From Epiperipatus broadwayi (taxonomy: Eukaryota > Onychophora > Udeonychophora > Euonychophora > Peripatidae): 64,000 nt of DNA. Positions 49,780-64,000 of the stretch are shown piece by piece. The notes below the pieces were generated by a model. That model did no database searches. It saw only the letters and a list, made by a program, of their open reading frames with translations, and was not told the origin of the DNA. The stretch spans positions 436,001-500,000 of the forward strand of contig JAQFVV010000318.1 of NCBI GenBank assembly GCA_028023455.1, read 5' to 3'. Position 1 is the first letter of the stretch, and each line of letters opens with the position of its first letter. Made by a program: the position numbers and the translations under genes.

Positions 49780-51905
49780 TTTTTTTTTAAATTATTTATT
49801 AACTCAGTTAAATTACATGAGAGGAATTGTCTTGTACTTGAAGCTTGATTAAGTTTGCACCATGTAGGCTAGAGTAATCAGTTGAGGAAGTAAGACACTA
49901 TTCATTTGGAAGACTATCTTGCACCAGGTCTCTTTGTGTAGCCAGTCTGGTGCTAGAATTTGGTCTCTGGCATGAATATTTTTAAGTATTTGTATCAGGG
50001 TTTCTCTGACTGAAGAGAATCTGTTATCAAAAATAAATTTGGATCTTGTTAGCCAGACTGCAAAGGTGAGGAAAATGCAAAACCTGATGGTTGAAAAAAT
50101 ACCTGTGGTTATGGCGTTCTAAAAAATTAGTGCTTCTCTTGCATCCAGTGTCACTTTTTCTGCAATGAAGTCTCTGAGTTAACTGAGAACTGTAAAGTAT
50201 GTACTGGATTGTTTCTTCATCTCTGTTGCAAAGTTGACACTGTGGTCTAATTTTGGAAAAACCTCTTTTGTACACCAGAAAATGACTTATAGGTAGAGAA
50301 TTAATGTTTAGCTTTATGATAAAATCGATTTGATTTGGTTCTATAAACCAGTGCTTCAGTTTTTTGATTAACAGTTTGTAGTTTAGACCTAATGTAGTTT
50401 GAAGAGCAGTTTGGTTTGGGAATCTGTGTTTATATGGTTTCCAATATTATATTTTACTTTCAAATGTAGATTCATTTATAATTATTAGTCTATTGATGTA
50501 TGACCAGATCTCTGTCATCCATTTACTTCCTAGTGGCAGAGGAGTATCTGTGGTTTACACTGTTGTCAATAAGTGTAATTCTGGTTGTTTTAAGTGGATG
50601 GAGCATAGAACTGCAATTGCCTTTTGCAGATATATGGTTGAGACCGAGTACAATCCCAGACGATTTAGTTTTTTTGGCATCTGTATCTTGTATATGCTGA
50701 TAGCCACAACCTTGCCTTTCCACAGAAGCTTTGAGCACAGTGAGTTCATTGCAGCTTGAAAAACCTCAGTGGGTTTAATTATAGATGGATATTCAGTCTA
50801 GGGATTACCAATATATTGAGAAGTGCTGCTTTACTAAGTAGTGAGAGCATGATTCATGACAGTGAGCCCACAATCTTTCCAGTCTTTTCCAATATGTTTT
50901 GTATTTGTTTTGCCATGGCAAGTCTAGACTGGCCATGGGAAAGCTCAGGAAGAGTTGTGGTGCAGATGTGAAGACAGAAGGAATCAATGAGTCAGTACTG
51001 ATTTGCCACATGGAAGATTTGAGATTATTGATATGGAGATTACGCAATTGTGAGTGTTTGTCTATAATCTGCATGAGGGTTGGAAGATGTGTTTTGTTCG
51101 GGAGAAAGACAGTGACATCATCCACCTAAGATATTTGTTGCACATGCTGTTTGAGCGCTGGCACGAAGACTCCTGGAATTTTACTCTCAATCTTTTTCAG
51201 CATGGAATTTATGTAAGAGATGAAGCAAAGTGTGGCAAGTGGAGATCCCTGGGGTATTGATTGATGGGGTCTGAACCCATCAGCAAGTCTGCCATCAAGT
51301 GATGTAAAGATTGATCTGTTTAGCAGGAGGTTACCAATTATTCTAATATAAATTCTGGGGGCTTGATATTTATGGAGGGTTTGTAGTAAGACAGCTGGAA
51401 AAACTGAGTCAAAAACCGAGGCAATGTCAAGTTGTATTGCAATGGGCTTGGACTTTCTGTGAAGTCTCATGTGTTCTGTGAGAAGTAGGAAATTCTGTAC
51501 AGCCTCTATGGTATAAGAGCCTTTTCATGCAAACTGATATGGAGTGATGTGAATATATAATTGATCCTGGATTTTGTCTTTGACTATGGCCTCAATGGTT
51601 TTTATAAGGAGGTGGATCATGGATATAGGCCTTATGTTGGTCAGAGATGAGGGGTTGATTTGCTTCTTTAAGAATGGCACGAGTGCAATTGGATAAAGAT
51701 CTGGAATATTTTGGAACTCTTCTGCCAAAACATCAATAATTTTGTGTACATTGGGAGCTGTAAAGTACCCCAGATGAATCAGGACAAATCTGGGAATTCC
51801 GTGTAATCCTGGATGTATGCTTTCAGGGTAGGCTATGAGTTTCTGAATTATTTCACTATCTATTATATTGTGGTTTATATCATCTCCAGCCTGATTCCCT
51901 TTTTA
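49780..51905 (-). pseudogene. LINE related to family M, copy E (reverse transcriptase, 5'-truncated)
   Basis: Minus-strand pieces in order: 'IHPGLHGIPRFVLIHLGYF' (about 51810-51750), 'YPIALVPFLKKQI' and 'IRPISMIHLLIKTIEAIVKD' (51690-51580), 'AIQLDIASVFDSV' (motif A, about 51440), 'IPQGSPLATLCFISYINSM' (motif B, about 51250) and 'VDDVTVFLPNK' (motif C, about 51125). A Cys-rich end follows, 'PQCQLCNRDEETIQYIL' (about 50240), as in many non-LTR C termini. Order and words match copy D, but residues differ much more than between A, B and D, so this is a separate subfamily. It ends in an A run (49779-49790 on the complement), not a trinucleotide tail. Endonuclease is missing. Stops and shifts are present, including one just before the VDD box. 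Confidence 0.8.
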
Positions 51906-53107
51906 AATGTAAAAATTTGCAATAAAACCACTAGAAAAAAACAATAAACATTTCAATTGTATGTTTTTTATCATATTTAAAACTGATGGTCTAGATTCTA
52001 GAATATTCATAAATATTTCAAATATCATATAAAAAAATAATAAGAATTTTTTTCTAGTATTAACTTTATTGTTTTAATTAATGATGTCATTATTAAAGTT
52101 TTTGTTTTAACTCTAAAATTGAGATGGGAAAATTAATTAAAAAAACATAAAGCAATTACAAGTTACTATTGGAAACAATCAAGAGGTATGACTTGGCCAT
52201 AGTATTTTATTTCCTCGTTCATTTCCTTTCTGGTAGACATTACTCATGGATTTTTGTTTAAGCCAATGCTGTGATTAATTAAAATTCCATTTATCATATA
52301 TTTAGTTATTTAATAAGTCATGTGATATAAAACACCAAAGTAACTGACTCAGCACTGAGATTTTTTCTTTTGCTTTATTAAGTAAGAATCGATCCAGGAA
52401 TTTTTAATTTCCATCACTCTTAATAGTGAGATAAAATACTACTCAAATTATAAGACTTAAAGTCCGTTTTAATTTTCACTTAGAATCATTAGTAAATGTG
52501 AAAGATTGTTTACTTTCTATTCTTTTAAGTCAATTGTTAGACAGATCATAGTGTTAGTATTATGAAAATTAAAAATACGACTTTTAATTTATTCCAAGCT
52601 TTTTCCACTTCCTTATTTTTAATTTATTCGTTTTTGTCTGAATATATAAATCAAAAATATGCTCACATAATTTTTGATGTAACTGATTATATTTTAATTT
52701 GTTCAAATTGTGTGGGAAAGAGTAATTAATCTAAAGACTATAATAATAATAACAATTTGCCCTTTAAAATATGAACATTCCACAAACATTTTTTAATGAA
52801 AAAAGTTAGCGCCATCTGTGAATTAACAAAGCAATTATTATTATAGTCTTAAATATGAACAAAATAATTATTTTTCTAAGGTATATCAATTTTTTAAAAA
52901 TAAATAAATAAATAGAGAACTTTCTGCTAAAGAATGCTAAAAAAAAGATGAATCAGAAAACATAGATAAGTGAAAGTATAAGAGAAAAAAACTAATGAAA
53001 GATAATTGATGAGAATGTCAAGGATTGGATAGTAAATAGGGTGGTTAATGAATAATAAAAAATGAAAAAAAAATTGTAAAGGTTATTATTTATTATATGT
53101 GTAATAT
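51906..53107. other. AT-rich spacer
   Basis: No feature recognised. Confidence 0.5.
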
Positions 53108-53350
53108 AGGAGATTTGAACACAGACTTTCAAGCTCCCTTCAGCTATTCACTCTATCTCATACACATGATCACACAGATGTGAAAAAGATCAATGATTTC
53201 CAATATACATATTTTGTGTTGAACCGGCACTCATCAGTTGGTCCAGATCATCATCTCTCATACACACATATAAACAATGTTTGGTTTATATTAAGATAGC
53301 AAATTTTCAAACTTTAATAATAGGCTTCAATCTTCTCCAATCTCCAACTC
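53108..53350 (+). repeat. Repeat family F1, single-arm copy
   Basis: Matches the left arm of the 36-kb palindrome closely: 'acagactttcaagctccctt', 'gaaccggcactcatcagttg', 'atattaagatagcaaat' and 'ggcttcaatcttctcca'. Confidence 0.75.
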
Positions 53351-54026
53351 ACTTTCAAATACTATACATCCAAAATTTTATAGGTAAATTTTTGAAAATA
53401 AAACTACTTAATTTTTTTTGAAGATTTTAATATTTTTTTACATAATTCTTTATCAAAATAATTCCTGTCAAGACTAGGATGGAATTATTTGTGTAATCAC
53501 ATACTTTCTTGAAGACTATGGAAGTCCAATATAAAGTATTTTTTTCTTTGAGATCGTTATCTAGTTACTTACTTGCCTAATACTGATTATCTCCTATATA
53601 TTCTGACTGCATATTTAACAATTATACTATATAACCTATAAAATGAAATAGAAACCCACAAGCAAAAATATTTTTCTTTTGTTATATATTTTACATTACA
53701 GTTTTCTCATGTTAAAATTTAAGATAAATTTATGTGACTTCTTTTAAAATTTCACTATCAGTTTTAAAGTTATCAACATAGTAAATCATTAAAAAAAATA
53801 AAGTTAGTATCTGGTCAGAATAAAATAATTAAATTAATAATTCCATTAAAGTAAACATTTAAATGCTTGAAATTGAAAAATTTCTTTAAAAATTTAATTG
53901 CTAAATGGACTTAAATTGACTGCCTCTATGTAAAAGTTCATAAAGTTTGATGAATGTCTTACTTTTAGAGATCAGTTATGATAAATTGAAACATAAAAAA
54001 AAGAAATAAAAATCACTCTTTTTTTA
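53351..54026. other. AT-rich spacer
   Basis: No feature recognised. Confidence 0.5.
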
Positions 54027-54117
54027 AGTGTCATAGTATTGGCCAGGACGTGAACCCACAACCCGGGCAACTGCCTGCTAGTGCAAGGCAGTCGTGCTGA
54101 CCTCTCGACCACCAACA
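54027..54117 (-). mobile_element. tRNA-derived SINE, family T
   Basis: On the minus strand: 'gtggtcgagagg' A-box (54112-54101), a complete tRNA-like middle with 'actgccttgcactagcagg', and 'ggttcacgtcc' B-box (54056-54046, one G shared), ending 'aatactatgacac'. A short A tail follows. No clear target duplication is found. Confidence 0.8.
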
Positions 54118-54267
54118 TTTAAAGTAATTTATCATCATTGATGAAAAGATAGTAATTTGTAAGTAACATGGAAATATCTTTATATAAATTAAATTATTTG
54201 AACTGTTTAAACCATTCATTTATTTGTAAAACCTTTCCAGAATTGTCTTTTTACTTCTCAACCAAGC
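54118..54267. other. Short spacer
   Basis: AT-rich; nothing recognised. Confidence 0.5.
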
Positions 54268-54514
54268 TCTTAAGATCTGGGTGCAGTGCTCTCAGATCCT
54301 AAGCTCCTCACTGATGATGGTCACAAGCCAGAAACTAGTCTGGGGATATTGGATGAGTAGGCACTAGATGGGGATTTTATGTACAAGTCTTCTAGCATCC
54401 ATTAATTACTCTGGTTGGCACTGAGTGGCATTACTGTATGGAGAGAGTTTTGCCTGTTTTAATAACAGTTATGTGTTAGCATAAGAAATAGTGATCATGT
54501 GATGTTTAGTGGTT
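54268..54514 (+). repeat. Repeat family F2, single unit
   Basis: It runs from 'tgcagtgctctcagatccta' through 'tctggggatattggatgag', 'ggcactagatggggatttta' and 'gagagagttttgcctgtttt' to 'gatcatgtgatgttta'. It is the longest uninterrupted single F2 unit in the window and shows the order that is folded back at 1651-2451. Confidence 0.8.
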
Positions 54515-55984
54515 TAACAATATAAATATATATTTATCTATTTTGTAAAGTTAAATCAATAATATAAATAAAAAGAAAATAGAAAAAAAAAAAAAGAAGA
54601 AAAGGATTAGTAACAAGTATGTATTAGATACCTTAATTTAACTGATAGAATTTACTTAGTTTCTGTTTGAAGAATTTAATCTTAAAAAAGAAAATAAATC
54701 TTTCAAAATATGTAAAAGTGCATATTTTGAAGTTTTGCTAAACTTTTAGGTTAAAAAAATATTTTTTTCAAAATACATTATTATTAGTAAAACTTTAAAA
54801 ATTGTTAGAGATGTTTGAAAGCTGATTTTTTTTAATGCACACATTTGAATATATTATATACTAAGTGGATCAGTATAAGTATTTTTATTAATATCTGTTC
54901 TATAATGAATTTTTCATTTTTGCATACCTTTTTATAACAGTATTGATGTGATAATCCATTGCTCATTTGATATCAAACTTGCTACTTTTCTGGGAAAGAT
55001 GACTATTCTTTAGCATATACACATGGTGAGTTGAAACTTGCTATGCTGCTATTTGTTTGTCAAAGTATTTTGAATATAAACTCAAATGATTATTGATAGC
55101 AGCTTTGAAATTCTACTGCAGTTTCTTGTGTACTTTTAGGATGATGTACTTTTGATCTGCTTAAAATGTGTTTCATATTCAAATTTATTATTTCACATGC
55201 TTTTAGTTACAGCAGTAATGAGATCATTTAAAATCCCACATAACATTTAATAGTGATATTTTTTCACATAGATGATTAGTTAGCCATAAAATGATTTATT
55301 ATTTTTTATGACATGAGTTTCATTTATTAAATATTATACATCTACATTGTATCTAATATTCTTTTGTAATTTCATGCTACATATATATCTACATGAACAA
55401 ACAAATTATGACTTAATAAAAGAATTACAATTTTATAAATTATTTTTTTAAAAGTTATAATATTTGTGGTAAATTATGCCATCGATTTTTATGTATAATA
55501 AATATCCAAAGAATAATATCTTTTCTACTTCGTCCATATTCATATTTTTAATAAGGAGTTTTAAATCTGCTTTCTATAAGGCATTAAGATTATTTTATGA
55601 AAGTTTATGAAATTGACTCTTAATTATTAAATAATTTTATTTTAATGTGCTAGTCATTTAACCATCAATGTACAATTATTTTTTATATGTTCAATTTTGA
55701 ATAGTATATTTATCTATTGTCAATAAATTTATAATTAAATTTTAAGTTTGGCTCTGTTTTTTTACCTACTTGTTGAATCTACCTATTTGGCATCTTTACT
55801 CTATGAATCTCAATTATTTATCTGGTGAATTAAATGTGTGCATTAGTATTATGTTGTATGAGTTTAGATTTAATTCTAGCACATCTTACTTATTTTTAAT
55901 AGTATTTGTATCATAATTATATTGTTAGACAGATAGGGTGGAGACCTCGCTGGATAGTTAGTAAACTATATTTAATATAGAGAG
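54515..55984. other. AT-rich spacer
   Basis: No feature recognised. Confidence 0.5.
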
Positions 55985-56280
55985 TATATGAGCACAGACT
56001 TTCACACGACCCACCACTCTCCACTCCATCTCATAACACTAATACGTCTGAACCCATATATGTCAAAATGATAAATAATCACCAATATACATATTTCATG
56101 CTAAACCAGCAATCATCAGTTGGTCCAAATTATCATCTCTACACATATTTGCAATAAGTGCTCAGATATGTATTAAGATAGCCAATCTTCATACTTTAAT
56201 GGACAGGCTTCAATATACTCCACACTCAACTCTTCAACTGTCCATCCAATTGAAAATCTGAAAATGGACTGCTCAAAGGC
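55985..56280 (+). repeat. Repeat family F1, single-arm copy
   Basis: Spans 'gagcacagactttcacacga' through the TGCTAAACCAGCA core to 'ggacaggcttcaatatactc' and 'gaaaatggactgctcaaag', that is, the complete left arm as seen at 36073-36390. Confidence 0.8.
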
Positions 56281-57033
56281 TACCCTGAGGCTGAGATTCT
56301 CATCACATTTATTAAATTATGTTCTATAACGAACTCTTGAAAGTTTTCATCCTAAGAAGAATAATAAAGTATCTTTAAATTTTGATTATTAATTATTAAA
56401 AGTGTATTTTAAATCTTTGTAAACTAAATTGAACAGAAATGGATTTTTTTTAATAAAGAGAGATCAGTAGATAATATGTAATAAAAATCTTTGAAAATCT
56501 TTGAAATCTGTATTAGGCATGATACATTTTTCTTAAATGCTTCACAAATGTATAATTTTATTTCACTTTTCACTTCTAACATATATCCACAAGATTTACC
56601 ATTACAACTGAATTAGTTTTTTAAAATATGTTTTGATCATAAGCGAATAAATTTTATTTTCATCATTTAATGTTACCAATATGTCTTCTTGGATGATTAG
56701 TATAATAATAGCAGGCCTACAATATTTTGATATTGATTATTTATAATATGAATTATCTTGATATATGTGCATATTATTAGAAAAAATAAACAGAATAGCA
56801 TCATCATAGAGATATTTGTTAACTGAATACATATAATTACTATTCAGAATAGTGTCCTAAGTCTAAAACATTAAAGTACTTGGAAACTTATTACGTGATC
56901 TTTTTGTTTTAGCAATAATAAGCAAGAAAATTAATTAGCAGTATCAATTTGTGTCTTGATTATATGGTGAATAATAATTATATGTATAAAGATGTAGATA
57001 TCATTACTATTAACTAGTTTTAATCCTCATATG
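56281..57033. other. AT-rich spacer
   Basis: No feature recognised. Confidence 0.5.
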
Positions 57034-60206
<3,173 letters not shown>

Positions 60207-63200
60207 GCTAGATAAATTGCCACATCTGATTATATAATGATCAAATGATTTACTACAATAACATTTCTGTATGTTTTATTGGATTTCAATAGTTAGGACT
60301 TTTTTTCCATATTCTTAATAGTGTATTAATTAAGTTATATTTATAACCCAGGTATTCTGTGGTTTTTGATGTTTTTTTTGTTAGATGATGAGGGCTAAGA
60401 TATGATTGACTTATAATTCTTTTTAGTAGTACAGAAGTTGCTGGAGGTTTACTCAATTAGAAATTGCACCTCAAATTTTTGTTTAAGAGCAAATTGGTAA
60501 ATTATGTTTACATATAATAAAATAATATGTCTGTGAAATAGTTTTTCATCATTAATGTCATTGTTTCTAATATTATTCTATATTTTTAAAAAATGCATAA
60601 ATAAGATGTTAATGGTAACATGTTATCTAAGAATGTTAATAAAACTGTTGTGATATAAAAAAAGAGTGACAAAAATCTCAAAGTGAGACTATAAAGTTTA
60701 TTAATATGATTTGCTAACTTTAAACACAATCAAATATAAATTAGCCATGTGGCATTTAAACATGACAGAATCTGGTAACTTTTATCCAGTTAGACCATCA
60801 GTTTTTCACTGTGATAAACTGTATAAGGTTATAAATGTCTAAAAAGTAATATTAATAGTTTTATATTGATAGTTTAAAAATATGTTAATTATTGACATTA
60901 TTTGAAATGTGTTATATTATTAATCTAAGATGGATTTTTTTTTGGGGGGGTGGAGGGAACTGTGAATTGAAAAATGAAAAAAAAATTACTTTTAGCAGTA
61001 TTATATTTAAATTTTTCATTTCTATTTAAAGAATTTACTACGAGAATGTATATTTTTCTGATAGCTATATTGTTTAAATAGCAGTTTAAATATTGTACTC
61101 ATTTTTAAACAGAAAAATATAGTGATTATATTACAATAAAATCTTATAATTTTTAGTATACAAAATAATGAAAGAAAAAAAACAACAACGTGGAAATAAT
61201 TATATTTGCCATAACTCAAGGAAACATAAAAAATAAGTTTATTTTCAGAAAGCATTATTTATTGAAAGCTTTTGTTAATGATAATCACTATCTATATATT
61301 TTCATATATAATTGTAATTAACAACACCTTTTTTACTTTATATATTGCAAATATTACTTTCTTCAAATAATTTTATTTCTTTACAGTTTCTTACAGTTTT
61401 GATTGCTGAACAGTCAAAACTATAAGTAAAAAAATTGTTTGAAGAAAATATTTTTTTCATTGTATAAAATAAAAAAAGAAAGGTATTATTAATTTTTAAT
61501 TATATATATTAATAATCAATGTATAGAGAATATAGAAGAAAACTACATACTTTCATGTTGATATCAATTCTCAGTATATGTGAAAAGTCTCATATTACTT
61601 GTAAACTTAATTTTTAAACTGAATTTTCAAATGTAAAGTCTTTTAGAGAATCTTTATAAGCAACAGTAATTCAATTTAAAAAAAATATTAATTTACTTTA
61701 AACATTGACACCCATATTTAATCATTGTATTTAAAATATTGTGAAGAATTTTTATTTATTAAATGTCTATAACTTTAATATTTTTTGAAAAATAAATAGT
61801 ATTGTTATTTGGCGATAATAGTTAGAGTTGTGGAGTTACACAGTTGTTACAGGGTGAATATAAAATAGAATGGTTGAATGAATACTTAATATTAAATATT
61901 AAATAATTTAATATATTATATCAATCACACAGTTCTTCTTTCCAAATTAGTTCATAAATATCCAATATGTGATGTTTATTATTATATAATTTTATTTTAT
62001 TTTAGTGTACCTTGAAAAAGACTATATGAAATAATCGAAATGTTGGATTTCTTTTTCATCATTATAGTCATATAAAAAGCAAGTTTTAAAAAGGAGTTTG
62101 TTTATTTTATTTCTATATTAAATATTATATGAATATTAAACTGATAAATATAAATAGAATATCCTGTATTATAATGAAAAAAAAGTTTATAATTTACTAC
62201 AAATTAATAAATTTTACCAGCAAATCTTGATGTCAGCTTTATTGTGTTAGTACTTTGTATTACTGTGTAGATTTTGTTTTTGTTATTGAGCACAATGTAT
62301 CAAAATTTAAAATTTGGATATTTTATTTTCATAAAATATAGTTTATATTGTTGTTAAATATTTAAGAAAATTATGGAAAAAATGGTTATGCCTAATACTA
62401 ATAGATTTTCATAATATATATATATATGTTCACTTTTAAATGAAACTAGTTTCCATCATTACCAATTGGGTGCTGGAGATGTTGGAGCAGAGGGAGGCTA
62501 CAAGTTTTAATGTTTATCTTGTGTTGAGGCAACTTTTGTTATCTTAGTTGGACATCATTAGATTCTATTAAAACCTGGAAGATGATTTATCCTCATTCAT
62601 CATTATCAAATCAAACAATGATTAAATAGTTACATATTTTGGTTTCACTTTCCATCTTAGTACATAACTCTCAAGAATCTTGCAACATATTTTAATCATA
62701 ATAAAAAAAATTATGTCAAATAGAAAAAAGATAAGATTACATAAAAAAAAATTTTTTTCTTTTTTTTTTTAAACAAAAAAGTAAATTAAGGCCAAGATAA
62801 AATAAATTTACATTTTGGCATTTCTTACTAAATCTTAAATGACATTTTTCTTTTTTAAAACATTTTTTAACATGAAAGTTTTTGTAAATGCATGTATAAA
62901 TGACTTGTAGTTTGGAATTCTTAGCCTTTTTTGATTTTCAAGTGACTATGAATACTCAATGAATCATCTCTGAATCTGAAGTATTGAATATATTGCTGAC
63001 AGTTTTTATTATTCTTGCCTAAAGTAAGGTATATTCTATAAATGTCATAGTGGGATATATTTTCTAAAGGGGGTTAATTTTTGTAGTTGGATTGGAGATG
63101 ATTCACAATAAACAAGCATGGGAAGTAATATTTTGTACACTACTTTGGCTGATATAATAAATCCAGAAGAGAAAAATTCTATGGATTTTTTTATCTATTC

Positions 63201-64000
63201 ATTCATGGCTTTCTTTCCAAATAACAATAAGTTTGATTAACATTTGAATTTTTTTATTATTTCGCAAAGATTTTTTTTCCAAATTATATTTGATGTAGAG
63301 AGAAACCTCAGAAAACTAATGCAGTCTGGCTATTTCTTAAAGCTGGTAACAGAGTGAATAATAAAATTAATAATTTTAATCCTTTATATAATTTTACAAT
63401 AATTGTTTTACAAATGAATATATGCCATTTACCACGTATATATACTAACTGGAGTAAAATAATTTAAAAAAATACACTGTTTTTGAAAAATATTTTGAAT
63501 CAAAATTATTTAACAAAAAAAAAACCTTTGAGTTTGAACTTAAAATAATTACATGCTTTTCAAAAATATATTTAATCAAATTATTTAATTAAACCCTGAT
63601 TTTTAAAGTTCATTAATTAAATCTGTTTAACAAGAAAAAAAAGATAAATTTAATCTATTTAAATTTTTATTAAAATTTAGAATTGATAGAGTTTTTATAT
63701 TATTTAAACCACTATTTGAATTTAAAATTTAGAATTGACGTGAGTTTTTATATGATTTAAGGTAATTGCTGGAAATTTTTAGTTCTCACACGTACACATT
63801 CTAACATGCATACGTAATATATTTTAATGTGTTTGTGCAGGTAAATGGGTAATAAACTAATAAACAGTATTTTAAATGATCATTTTGAAGTTTAACTAAA
63901 GCTATATGCCATTGATTTATCTGGTTAACTCTATAATGTTCTCTATTCTTTATCTGCCTGACTTTGGCACTTAGCCATTAATACAAATGAAGTATCCATT
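60207..64000. other. AT-rich spacer
   Basis: 3.8 kb without a gene or repeat I can name. It holds a T/G homopolymer stretch at 60934-60950, a short (AT)n near 62416 and several A or T runs. A 77-codon minus-strand frame at 61022-61255 has no domain. Confidence 0.5.

Noticed and set aside
50493-51260. Several plus-strand frames of 66-88 codons
   Set aside because: They are antisense to the reverse-transcriptase pseudogene of copy E.

Overview
This is a very AT-rich, gene-poor stretch of an animal nuclear genome, most likely an invertebrate. The evidence is the mix of repeats: APE-type LINEs with trinucleotide tails, a hAT transposon of the TTF/ZMYM1-like (DUF4371) type, a Ty3/Gypsy element, tRNA-derived SINEs, and many long microsatellites. 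I cannot name the species. A lophotrochozoan such as a mollusc, or another AT-rich invertebrate, fits but is not proven. I find no complete host gene. Nearly every long reading frame is transposon debris or a microsatellite translation.

Layout. 0-11 kb holds AT-rich DNA with a large palindrome (1651-2451), a second foldback (5624-5968), tRNA-derived SINEs (3.5, 6.6 and 7.7 kb) and a perfect 40-bp hairpin (7910-8009). Around 11.1-11.4 kb is the only plausible host-gene piece: a candidate first coding exon on the minus strand with a consensus splice donor, and an RFX X-box-like site about 200 bp upstream. 13-16 kb has a foldback and the decayed 3' half of a LINE. 16.1-19.8 kb is a complete but broken hAT element with terminal inverted repeats and an 8-bp target duplication. 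20.6-24.1 kb is an old Gypsy element with both LTRs, whose reverse transcriptase, RNase H and most of the integrase are deleted. 24.4-28.6 kb has two short foldbacks and a tandemly duplicated SINE-containing unit.

28.8-34.65 kb is the most striking part. Three copies of one LINE family lie head to tail, each ending in a trinucleotide microsatellite and each later one starting exactly where the previous tail stops. A fourth copy (57.3-59.9 kb, minus strand) lies between two (TAA)n arrays of about 300 bp. This suggests a LINE that inserts into trinucleotide microsatellites, or into its own tails. Its ORF1 remnant encodes an AT-hook-like GRP motif. A diverged relative (49.8-51.9 kb) does not show the arrangement.

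36-64 kb holds two further large palindromes (36.07-36.75 and 39.36-39.90 kb), more tRNA-type SINEs (one with a body of only 52 bp between perfect target duplications), dispersed half-copies of two palindromic repeat families, and long AT-rich spacers. All element ORFs carry stops and frameshifts, so nothing here looks able to move on its own now.
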